A DNA stretch of 41,000 nt from positions 20,178,449-20,219,448 of the forward strand of contig NC_135553.1 of assembly GCF_964340395.1 (NCBI RefSeq), read 5' to 3'. This document shows, in pieces, positions 23,490 to 32,605 of the stretch (its first letter is position 1; each line of letters opens with the position of its first letter). The position numbers were made by a program, and so were the translations under genes. The notes under the pieces were generated by a model. It was not told where the DNA came from. It did no database searches and was given only the letters and a program-made list of their open reading frames with translations. This DNA is from Glandiceps talaboti (taxonomy: Eukaryota > Hemichordata > Enteropneusta > Spengelidae).

Positions 23490-26100
23490 CTGCTCCCTCT
23501 GTTTATTTCCCCTGCCATACTTATGAAAAGAAAGAACAAAGTGAAGTTGTTTCCCTTCCCGTGTTTACTTCGACTCCTTCAAAGTGAAAAATTGAAAATT
23601 CGCCTTCAAAACCACCATTATTTCATGCTAAGACTCATGTGAATCTTTTATGAAATACTGTAGAGAAGTAGGGTTTCACATCCAAATGCCTCACTAACAC
23701 ATTCACGTTGAAAATGTGCTTGCCGCAAGAGAAGATTCATTTTCAAACAAAGGTGTATCTATCTAAAAAAAAATCTATACAATTATTCCCGCTTTATGAA
23801 TTCATACTTATCTAACAAGTGAATGTTTGATCGAATATTCATTCATCGCATGCCTTTTAAGATATACCGCCAAACAATTGGGGGCATGGAGAAGTCCTCT
23901 AAGTTGATGAAACCGGTGATTTGAGAGTAATATGTACTGCAGTTTCCAGTTGCATTTCCTCGTAATTGTTCAAAATGCCCATTGACAGATAGCTCTAATT
24001 TCAGGTCATTTTGTAACTAATACCTTCAATTTCATCCTTACAAATCCGACAAATCACAGGACTGTAGTTCAATTTTGTAATCGTGTAATTTCGCCTAGTC
24101 GCTCTCGTCTCAAATATGCTTGGAGGTTAGTGAGCATCGGCGTCTTAGATCTCCATATAAAGGCATAAATAAAACACACACAATCACGCGAGAATCTTGT
24201 TTGTTCATGGTCTTGCTGTAAAACAGTTGCTTTTTATATTTCGATTTAAAAGATATGGATTTTTTTTAGGGATTTTTCAATGTAAAATGCCTCAGTACAC
24301 ACATCGGTAATTGACATTAATAGTCGACATGCTTTAGTTCGACAAGCCTGGTGTGTTTTTTTCAGGAACAGAATACCTTGCAGGGTTGATATAGTCGTCA
24401 GGAACTAAGCAACAACTACACTAGCACCTACAAATCGTTTTGACTCATTTTATATAGTTCTTATAAAATGACAAGTTCCACTTCAGTATCGGTGAACGTG
24501 TTAGCACCATTACGACTTTTAATTATGTCAACTCTGTTTTAGAAGTTCTTGTTTTGTAACATGTACTGTGTTATCTAAATTCTAATCCTTAATAGCCGCT
24601 GAATGGAAACATCGGACTGATACAGTGTACGTGCTTAGACGTAGATCGTAAAAACCCGTTTTCTCACTTTGCTCCATCGCCCACATGACATGAAACGACA
24701 CGGATATGTTTTAAACAAACAGACCATTGAACTATATTTTTTTATGATCCCGTTGGTTAAAGAAAGAAAATGATATCACGTTGTTACGTGCAATATATCA
24801 TTTATTGGAAATTACATTAAACAGAGCTAATTCTCATTATTTGTAAAAGGACACAAACAAACTTCTTTTAAATGAATGGTTACCGTTCTACTCTAAAAAA
24901 CATTAGCTGAATCTAAAAGTGACATATGATTCCTAGGGGCTTAATCCTATTTGTAAAAATATGAAACAAACTCGTTTCTACAATCCACTGAATCAGATGT
25001 GACAAATTATGAATAATTAGCCGAAAGCTATTTTGTCATGAACGTCCCCTTTTTAATATGCAAATATAAAACTCTCAGTTTGCGTACAACTTCTTTGTAT
25101 ATAATATTCAAAGGTGGATATTTACTAGTCAGAGTCAGAGATTATATTTTGATGTGGATGACGTACGTACATAATACGTTTGGCTGTAAAAAAAAATAGA
25201 CACAGTCACGCGTACGTCTTCTTTCGTAATATCCCGAGCTCTTAAGATGCTTACACATATAAATAGCGGTGTTGGTCTGAAATGATAAAGGCGAGCTTCA
25301 GTAGTCTCAATGCACACAGTTCTATTTTGTGTCCAGTAAGTGGACACGCTCGTTTCAAACATCTCGAATGTCAACATGTGAGCTATACTATAATTGAATG
25401 GCAGCAAATGACATCCTCGTACGTTGAATGGCAGCATTATGGCATACTCGTACGCTGAAATTGTACTCGGTGCAATCTGTGATGTTATGGCTTTTTGCAA
25501 AAAAAATAATGTAATGACCGCTTCGACCTTTCAATTTTATTTTAATGGATGAAAAAGCGTTATCTGACAGGTCTGTAAAAGCTGGATTTAGCAATCTTTA
25601 AAAGGTAAGGATATATTATAGTGATTAATGTCGGTAAGATGATTGTCATATCTCCAATAGGTCACGGCCCTCATCCTTTTTACGCCTAGTTACTTAAAAG
25701 ATGGTTTTCAGTCTATCTTCTATCTCAAATAAAAGAAAAGTATATGGCGTAATAACAACAAAGTGACGGAATACACAATATGACGTTCGGGTCTTATTTT
25801 TAATAAGTAAGACAAAATAGGATTTACAAAAGATGAACTAAGAAGAGAAAATCTGTGTTTTGTAAGCCATCGAGAAATATCAGCAATTACGGCGAAATGT
25901 CTGCTATAAGCTCTTAACACGTGTATACAACAAGACACGTGCATGGATGTGTTTAGAATTAAACTATGTTGTAACTATAAGCACGGTATTACATATTATG
26001 TTCACTGTGCCTTTATGTTTGAGTCACGCTGCTATTTATTGTATTAAACACCAGCAGTATTAAATCTGACAGTGTCGGAAACCGTTGATGTTGTTTAAAC
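23490..26100. other. Gene-free AT-rich DNA
   Basis: A 121-codon minus frame (25135-25500) spans the small 30-bp duplication and is not recognisable. TAGCACCATT at about 24505 shares only the seed of the miR-29 family and lacks a hairpin partner that I can see. Confidence 0.45.
25395..25455. repeat. Two tandem copies of a ~30-bp unit
   Basis: TTGAATGGCAGCA...CTCGTACG occurs twice in succession, starting near 25394 and 25424. Confidence 0.6.
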
Positions 26101-26246
26101 TAGGTACGTAGGTAGGTAGCTAGGTAGGTAGCTAGGCAGTCAGATAGGTAGGTAGATATATAGGTAGGTAGCTCCGTAGTTATACATACATGTATGTATG
26201 TATGTATGTATGTATGTATGTGTATGTATGTATGTATGTATGTATG
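26101..26246. repeat. (TAGG)n then (TATG)n microsatellite
   Basis: Irregular GTAGGTAG/CTAG runs (26101-26172) pass into (GTAT)n (26190-26246). Confidence 0.85.
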
Positions 26247-26249
26247 TTC

Positions 26250-27545
26250 CACTATCAAGTATCATATCCATGTCAAATATTTACTGCCTACTTTGACATA
26301 TTTTGTTAGAAAATACGTGCAATAATAATTATTTGATGCAAATACATTACTCTAGGATCAATATTTTTAATACCTCAATGTCCTTTAGATATACTCTATC
26401 CGAATGAAAATCTTTTAAGTGGGAAACCAACTACATTATAAAACAAGTGAAATGATACTGTGTAATATCGACTGTGATTCCACCTATCTATGGACAGACA
26501 TTGAAGGTAAATAGATAGCTAACAAAAAAAAGATTGGTCAATAAAGTCTTACTGGTGAATTGTTTTACACAATTGAGTAAACACCGGTACCGGTATCCAT
26601 TTACTATTGTTTTCAAAACTCGTCTTTATGTACGAAGTAAATACATTTTATAGTGTGAAAAATATAGAAATATTTGTTTCAATACAGGGGATACATCTAC
26701 GTTCTAATTTATATACAATTCGTCCTGGTCTGTTGTGTATGATATTACCGGCTAATCTTTATATCGAGGCCATATCTCCATTATTAAGCGAAAATATGGA
26801 TTTGGATTACTTCATGTGCTAGAAGTTGTTTATTGTAATATAATCTCTTGGTTTTTTTGTTTGTTTTTTAAAAAGACTCTCTTGGAATAAGAGACATGCT
26901 ATTTTTTTACTTTGTGTTTTGTAACATACGAACTCTTACTTCAAAAAGAGAGTGAGAAAATCCGAACTCTGTGTTTAATCGTGACGGTGTTTCCCGCCCA
27001 CTTAATCACGGTTTAACCTGTAAATCGAACGAATATAAGTTACCGTTTGCGTGGTAAATGTTACTAACATCTACATGTTTGATAAACTGTGTATGAATCG
27101 ACTCCCCCAATTCACCTACGCAAACAAGCAAACAAATGCACATACATATTATACGCACTAATAACAAACAAACCCAAACGTATGTATACAGCATGACCGA
27201 TTAGTGAATATCTATCTTAATGATCGTAAAGGAGCGATTTAGACGGAAATGTCACTTCATACGTGTGAGGAAGCAAATACGATCACTTCCTTTGTTTTTC
27301 TTAATGCATGGCATTTATAATTAATCACCACGTGCATGACATTTGACCCGTGATATTTTTCTCTCACCCTCTGATATTATCAGCTAATAGAGCGATTATA
27401 CATACGACTGGCGATCTAGTGAGACAATATTGCATTTTGACTTCATAAATTTATATACAGTCTTCATGCAATATACTGGTATAGTCTAAGAATGACGACT
27501 ATATGTTGTAGTGATTCTTAACTGATGTCCTGACCACTGAATCGT
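26250..27545. other. Gene-free AT-rich DNA
   Basis: A short repeated ACCGGTACCGGT motif lies near 26582. Otherwise nothing was seen. Confidence 0.5.
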
Positions 27546-27548
27546 GAC

Positions 27549-27597
27549 ACGTGCTTTAGAATTAATGTCACGTGTTATATATGCATTCAGCCACGTG
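27549..27597. promoter_or_regulatory. Cluster of three CACGTG E-boxes
   Basis: CACGTG occurs at 27549-27554, 27569-27574 and 27592-27597, centre spacings of 20 and 23 bp (about two helical turns). Known bHLH factors (Myc/Max, USF, MITF, CLOCK types) bind this hexamer. No transcription start is evident nearby. Confidence 0.35.
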
Positions 27598-27617
27598 GCG
27601 AAGAGAGCGTGTTAGGA

Positions 27618-27785
27618 TGATTTGGTTTGATTAGATTTGATTTGATTTGATCTGATTTGGTCTGGTCTTTTCTGGTCTGGTCTGATTTGACTTGATTTGA
27701 CTTGACTTGACTTAATTTGATTTCACTTGATTTTCAATGATTTGATTTTATCTGACTTGATTTTATTTGATTTGATTGTAGTTGA
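27618..27785. repeat. Degenerate (TTGAT)n pentamer array
   Basis: TTGAT units grade into TCTGG and back into TTGAT/TTGAC across 165 bp. Homogeneous blocks flank a more diverged centre. Confidence 0.75.
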
Positions 27786-27789
27786 GTAA

Positions 27790-28260
27790 AATTATTTATT
27801 CGTCTGGTCAAATGTTCACTCTCTTTATTAACTGAAGAAACACAATATGAACGAAAACATTTCTCACCTTGCATCACCTAATCAGTATGAAACTCATACC
27901 TTGGTAATTAATAAGGTGGGAATTGCATAGTGTCTCTTTCGGTCGTATATGTTTGAGGATACATAGTGCATCTCTACACAGGAATGCTAATTGTATCTAA
28001 TAGTCCACCGTACAATATTTTACCCACAACCTTCCCTAATTTGTATGTTTGTTCTTTATTTTATAATTTCCATGATAAGCAATATTTTTTAACATTCAAA
28101 CCATACATATTACATTTCAATATATATGTACCATCAGAACAATTAAGAATTAAAAAAGAAATTGCCAATTTTGAATATCAATGTATCCAAAAATAATAAT
28201 CATATTTTTCAACATCAAGTAATCGCCAACCTTGGAAAGTCAGTCTGTATAGAGAATCTT
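27790..28260. other. Gene-free AT-rich DNA
   Basis: Nothing supportable was found between the TTGAT array and the GTAT microsatellite. Confidence 0.5.
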
Positions 28261-28322
28261 TTGTTTGTATGTATGTATGTATGTATGTATGTATGTATGT
28301 ATGTATGTATGTATGTATGTAT
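28261..28322. repeat. (GTAT)n microsatellite
   Basis: About 15 uninterrupted ATGT repeats. It is followed at once by a short palindromic stretch including GGGTCGATAACCC. Confidence 0.9.
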
Positions 28323-28412
28323 GGATTATATATCCGGGTCGATAACCCGTGACTACGTCAGTGGTTTTGCAGGCGCGAAATATAAATCAAACGTTCAAAA
28401 TCGCCATTATTT

Positions 28413-28440
28413 CCCCCCCCACCCCCACCACCCCCACCCT
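28413..28440 (-). other. C-rich tract, possible G-quadruplex on minus strand
   Basis: Runs of eight, five, five and three C separated by one to four bases give, on the minus strand, at least four G-runs of three or more within 28 bases. This matches the standard quadruplex pattern. The surroundings are AT-rich. Confidence 0.5.
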
Positions 28441-28685
28441 TTTTCATGAATTATGCTTGAGGATATATAATTATATTAGCCTCCAATATTAATTTACATT
28501 AAGTCAGAAAATACTCATGACCTAAGGATTTTGTCACTACTCGTCTAGCGAATAGGAAAGTGAGTGACCTCTTTATGTCACTCGTATTTTTCATTGGCTG
28601 AAAGAAGAAAACCATATTGGCTAATAATATATATATCCCCATGTACGCAACGACTTGATATACAGGTAGTCATATCATACATTTT

Positions 28686-28810
28686 AAGAAAATAACCATA
28701 TTTCTCCTTGTTGATAAAATGGACTGGCGTCCAATTGCAATTCAATATATTTAGAAAATAACCATATCTCTCCTTGTTAATAAAATGGACTGGCGTGCGA
28801 TTCAATATAG
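28686..28810. repeat. Two tandem copies of a ~60-66-bp unit
   Basis: AGAAAATAACCATAT.TCTCC through AAAATGGACTGGCGT to ATTCAATATA occurs twice. The first copy has an extra AATTGCA near its end. Both preserve an open minus-strand frame (PVHFINKE.YGYFL). Its conservation is explained by the duplication, so it is not evidence of coding. Confidence 0.8.
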
Positions 28811-28814
28811 TATA

Positions 28815-29554
28815 CACTTACTCGAAATCTTAAAACTTGGGTATTTTTTAAATAGGAATTTCCGACCAGAGGGTAAAAAGTAACGAGATTAAACGTTTAA
28901 CATATTGTACAAGATAGGCCCGTGTTGTAAATCTAAATATCTCGCTTGATACTTTTTTTATATATGTGTGTATATTATTTTTTCTTTGATAGATGGATAG
29001 ATATATCTGCAGCCTTGCATGATATTTGACCTTGAGATCCATTATCCATGTGTTTAGTGTTCACAGGTACAATAGAGAACATAGTGACAATTCAATTCGA
29101 GGCCTCTTGAAAATGATGGCAATTTTTAAGAGAGAAATTTTCAATTCCAATTTGTACTCGTGATACCCTTATTATCCATAGACTATTTGTGTCGCCCAAC
29201 TCAACCGTAAATGGCATGACGTGGTACATCATGTGAGCGCACACATGTTCTTTTGCTTGATAGATGATGAAAATGATTTTCGAAATTATCCAAATGATTG
29301 CTTCTCAAAACGTTGTTGTTAACGCATGGATGACATTTGCAATGACATTATTATTGATGCAGTAATATCCTGGAAACAAATCAAATTGTAATCGACTGGT
29401 TCTAAACATCATGTTATAACAAGTCAGCTTTTTCATAGTTGTTTTAAAAAATCTATTGCAAAGCGGAAGGAAGACTTAGAGTGAGAGTGACGAAGACTTT
29501 TCCAAATTGTGTAAGAAACGGAATAGAGCACTGATCGATCGAGCTTCTTCGCTT

Positions 29555-29555
<1 letters not shown>
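28815..29555. other. Gene-free AT-rich DNA
   Basis: Nothing supportable was found between the 60-bp duplication and the nested inverted-repeat complex. Confidence 0.5.

Positions 29556-29557
<2 letters not shown>

Positions 29558-29604
<47 letters not shown>
29558..29604. repeat. (TA)n tract
   Basis: Pure TA dinucleotides form the left boundary of the nested inverted-repeat complex. Confidence 0.9.
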
Positions 29605-29607
<3 letters not shown>

Positions 29608-29623
29608 TTGCAATAGTTTTGCA

Positions 29624-29682
29624 AAACTATTACGCTCTGCCACTGCGGTATAGAGCACTGTCGCAGATTGATACTCACCGAG

Positions 29683-29722
<40 letters not shown>

Positions 29723-29781
29723 CTCGGTGAGTATCAATCTGCTAAGACAGTGCTCTATACCGCAGTGGCAGAGCGTAATAG

Positions 29782-29783
<2 letters not shown>
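29624..29783. repeat. Inverted pair of the 62-bp core repeat around (TA)n
   Basis: Copy B (29624-29684, plus orientation) and copy C (29721-29783, minus orientation) share the core running from ACTATTACGCTCTGCCACTG through TATAGAGCACTGTC to GATACTCACCGAGTT. Copy B lacks four bases (TTAG) that C has. The spacer is pure (TA)n, itself self-complementary, so the whole 160 bp is almost one continuous palindrome. Further (TA)n flanks both sides. A perfect GTTTTGCAAAAC-type mini-palindrome precedes copy B. Confidence 0.7.

Positions 29784-29871
<88 letters not shown>
29784..29871. repeat. (TA)n tract between two inverted-repeat units
   Basis: About 44 TA dinucleotides separate core copy C from the left terminus of the 337-bp element. 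Confidence 0.9.
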
Positions 29872-29875
<4 letters not shown>

Positions 29876-30208
29876 TCATTCTTCTTTAGCCAAGTAGAGT
29901 GCTCGATCACCTTGGAGAGCTATCATACATACATTTATGTATTTCGTATACAATTGAAGCAATCCAACATAGAGCTGTAGCAAGGGTGTCAAAAATCTTT
30001 GGGCTAGACCGGCTACCAAAGACTAGTCTTGTGAAGAAATAGTATTTGTTGTATTATATATATATATATAAATGAAAGAAGGATCGTCCTTCTGGTGAAA
30101 CCGTCCGTAGTGTAAATCCACAATGAAATATCATCGTCTTCTTTCATTTTTATGTGATATGCTCTCCAAGGTGATTGAGCACTCTACTTGGCGAAAGAAG
30201 AATGAAAC
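29872..30208. mobile_element. (TA)n-bounded element with ~50-bp terminal inverted repeats
   Basis: The left terminus (29873-29925, starting GTTTCATTCTTCTTTAGCC) and the right terminus (about 30156-30208) are reverse complements with a few mismatches. Long (TA)n tracts lie immediately outside: directly adjacent on the left, and 6 bp away on the right. Inside, 29953-30039 (+) is a short open frame reading [20 protein letters not shown]. Its beginning faintly resembles the IEAIQRRA-type segment near the end of some non-LTR reverse transcriptases; the match is too short to assign. A smaller hairpin (AAATGAAAGAAGG and CTTCTTTCATTT) lies within. Confidence 0.5.
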
Positions 30209-30214
30209 TCTATG

Positions 30215-30310
<96 letters not shown>

Positions 30311-30319
30311 GGGTGTGGT

Positions 30320-30382
<63 letters not shown>
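30215..30382. repeat. (TA)n followed by (GT)n
   Basis: (TA)n runs to about 30308. A short G-rich junction follows, then (TG)n from about 30322 to 30380. The Cys/Val and Tyr/Ile reading frames are repeat artefacts. Confidence 0.9.
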
Positions 30383-30384
<2 letters not shown>

Positions 30385-31355
30385 TATAACCTAAATAGGT
30401 CTACTGCTTGCCTATTGCATTTGCTAGTCTGGTTAGTATTAATAAATACAATATCCTCGTGGTCATTGTCTAAATCTATATGCTCACCTGATGAGTCACT
30501 TATTTGTATAAAACCTTATCAGTTGCATATCCATTGTCATGGCGGCCCAAAAATACTAATTAGAAAGTAATGTATACAAGCTTATCAAAACAATAAGTCT
30601 GGCGGTTTGTTTGTGTCTTTATCTGCCCATCAATCCATATTACTAACGGTCGAAGCTGTCCATTGTTCTATTTAAATGATACGTATATCTACATATATAT
30701 ATTTTTTGATTAATCGATGTGTCCCATATATGAGCCCAAGCCTATCTTTTCAGTATGTTTACAGTCATAATGCCACCTTATTGTGTCAGTAAATAGAGAA
30801 CATTAAACCAGTGTAATTTCATGGCTTCCAATTATTGCATTTGGCTACTTGAAAAAAAAACTCTTAAGGTCGTTCTTGCTTTGATACATACGATGCTCAG
30901 CATGCAGAGCCTTTGAGAGGAAAAATCACGATTTTATATCAATACCCTGATCTAATCAGTAGTGTTACGACCTCGATTAGAAAATCAATACAAAAAAATA
31001 TATATGGATATATTCATGCATAGTGTTAAGTCCTATCGTTCGTGTATGCATAGAATAGATGCTCAAATATATTCAATCAAATTGCATATCAGCTCTACTG
31101 GTAATTCATTTTATTTTAATCAATTTAGGATGGTAATGTTGGGCTTCATATTCGCTGTGATTTTTGTGTCGAAGTAAAGTACTTTCTTTCGTATATATTT
31201 TATAGGTCTTGCTAGCCGTAAAAGTCGAACTCGTTAACTTAAAAGTATTCATTGTGTGGTCACCATATAAATACTGCACTTTGAGTGAACATATCGTGTG
31301 CAATGCACACACCACACGTTATTCTCCTGTGACGAATGCTCATGAGTTATACACA
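30385..31355. other. Intron-like DNA upstream of the gene exon
   Basis: AT-rich with short frames only. It directly precedes the 3' splice site at 31392 and so is probably intronic. Confidence 0.45.
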
Positions 31356-31357
31356 AG

Positions 31358-31392
31358 CTTCTGACGTAAACACGGTGTGTTTTCTGTTGCAG
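31358..31392 (+). promoter_or_regulatory. 3' splice site with branch point
   Basis: A branch-point-like CTTCTGAC (31358-31365) is followed after about 27 bases by a T-rich tract and the acceptor TTTTCTGTTGCAG|GTC, with the AG at 31391-31392. Spacing and composition fit a metazoan U2-type acceptor. It shows that the two-pass membrane protein gene has at least one upstream exon. Confidence 0.62.
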
Positions 31393-31954
31393 GTCACACT
31401 ACGGCTGACCTGCCATCCGTTATCGAGGAGACAAAGGTGACGGGAGTCTTGGCGTGCGGATGATACTGATCAATTTGGACTTTCCCATTTATCTGCTACA
31501 CTACTATACATCAACGTTTCATTCAACGCATCATCAGGTGGGAGTTTATATATTGCAGAGTCACGTCCCACACGAGGGATTATTGAACACAATTTAAAGC
31601 ATCACCACCTAGCTTTTTCTTTGAAACGTGTAGGTTGTGAAGTTATTTTTCCGGAGATGTTTTGTGTCTTTTTAGAAGATGGTCATTTGACCTCGCCGGA
31701 GAGGTGTCGGTGATAAACCAAACATATTACGGTTCGTTCATTTTCTCTAAAACATTAACAGTGTTGTCAAGATTTACCACATACGTAAAAAGCCCGGGGG
31801 ATAAATATTCATTAGGAAGACAGGTGGATATGAAAGCGTAGACGTGAAGTCAACAGTTCTGATTTTTTAGATGAAGATTCATCGATTTAGAGCTGTGCAA
31901 TAGGTTTTTTGTTGTCTGCTGATAATCGAAGTTAGAAAGTTGTATCCTTGAACT
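31393..31954 (+). other. 5' UTR / upstream part of the gene's last exon(s)
   Basis: A strong 3' splice site ends at 31392, so transcribed sequence probably begins at 31393 and runs into the ORF at 31955. All frames upstream of the ATG contain stops, so this stretch is read as untranslated. It may be continuous, or it may hold a further small intron: a donor-like CAG|GTGGGA lies at 31535-31543, and an acceptor-like pyrimidine stretch (GATTTTTTAG) ends at 31870. RNA evidence is needed to choose between these models. Both leave the main ORF unchanged. Confidence 0.5.
31460..31597 (+). other. Upstream ORF (45 codons) in the 5' leader
   Basis: An ATG at 31460 opens a 45-codon frame ending at TAA 31595-31597, entirely upstream of the main start. 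The encoded peptide begins MILINLDFPIYLL and has no recognisable domain. If the leader is unspliced, this uORF could dampen translation of the membrane protein. If the candidate intron from 31538 to 31870 is removed, the frame reads on for ten more codons from 31871 and stops, still short of the main ATG. Whether it is translated cannot be judged from sequence. Confidence 0.3.
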
Positions 31955-32605
31955 ATGATTTCCGCAGTTGGGAGAGGTGCGCAGACGTACACTGGACCAG
32001 AAATGGCATTGTGTCCAGAACCATTGAGAAATTGCTTTCGGAAACATCAATGGAAAGTAACGTTAGCTGTTGTGGGTATATGTTGTGTGATTGGGGGAAG
32101 TTACTGCATTATGACCGGGAACACCATTCTTATAGGTTTCGGGTCTTTATTCGTTATCGTCGGGTGCCTTTCGTGTGTGTTCGGCAGCTTCGGTACCTGT
32201 TTAAAGAAGCTATCGCGTCTGAAGCTGGGTCCTGAAGGATCAGCGCCAAATGTGTCGTCGGAACAACAAGGTAACATATCGACTCGGGAAACTGCCGAAA
32301 CCCATCTCGAAGAAACAGCGCCGTCACCAGAAGGCATGCAAGTCATCGAGGATGGACCAGCAACTATTTCAAAGGAAAGCAGAAAGACATCGGTTGTGTA
32401 CGATAATAGAGTATCGACTGAAGATGAAGGTGTTCATCACACAGACGAGAAAATTGTTTCTCTGAACTCACACTATCTGCAAAATGAAGGCGATATTGAC
32501 CGAGATTCAACACATTTGACGTCGTTATCTAAATCTCGTGGTTGGAGGAACGACAATCTACCCACAGTCAGTAATTGTGTCAGTATGACGATAGAAAACA
32601 GTTAA
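31955..32605 (+). CDS. Two-pass small membrane protein with long polar C-terminal tail, family unrecognised
   Basis: This is the only convincing protein-coding sequence here: 216 codons from ATG to TAA in one exon. An in-frame TGA at 31949-31951 lies two codons before the ATG, which has A at -3. A second Met (residue 17, at 32003) has G at -3 and G at +4, so it could also be used. Residues about 25-34 are basic (RNCFRKHQWK). Two hydrophobic, Gly/Cys-rich segments follow, at about 35-53 and 57-80, joined by a very short turn (TGN). A basic stop-transfer patch (KKLSRLK, 84-90) comes next. Both ends are therefore predicted cytoplasmic, with no cleavable signal peptide. Cys 43, 44, 51, 71, 74 and 82 sit in or beside the membrane segments. 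Residues 92-216 are hydrophilic and Ser/Thr/Glu/Asp-rich with no visible domain, consistent with a disordered tail. The layout recalls accessory-subunit-like two-pass proteins, but I recognise no family and assign no function. Confidence 0.78.
   Translation: MISAVGRGAQTYTGPEMALCPEPLRNCFRKHQWKVTLAVVGICCVIGGSYCIMTGNTILIGFGSLFVIVGCLSCVFGSFGTCLKKLSRLKLGPEGSAPNVSSEQQGNISTRETAETHLEETAPSPEGMQVIEDGPATISKESRKTSVVYDNRVSTEDEGVHHTDEKIVSLNSHYLQNEGDIDRDSTHLTSLSKSRGWRNDNLPTVSNCVSMTIENS

Noticed and set aside
24500-24520. TAGCACCATT as a miR-29-type microRNA
   Set aside because: It matches the seed only. The remainder differs and no complementary arm was seen nearby.
25135-25500. 121-codon minus-strand frame
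   Set aside because: There is no recognisable domain, and it includes a local tandem duplication that is not consistent with a conserved protein.
28322-28475. Possible terminal inverted repeat from ATTATATATCC on both sides of the C-rich tract
   Set aside because: The match is only 11 AT-rich bases that are nearly self-palindromic, and it does not extend inward.
30487-30530. CTGATGAG motif suggesting a hammerhead ribozyme
   Set aside because: The required GAAA box is absent (TAAAAC instead) and the bases after CTGATGAG do not pair to form stem II.
31498-31540. Minus-strand CTGATGA ... GAAAC pattern suggesting a hammerhead ribozyme
   Set aside because: The ten bases between the two boxes (TGCGTTGAAT) cannot form stem II, and flanking stems I and III are not evident.
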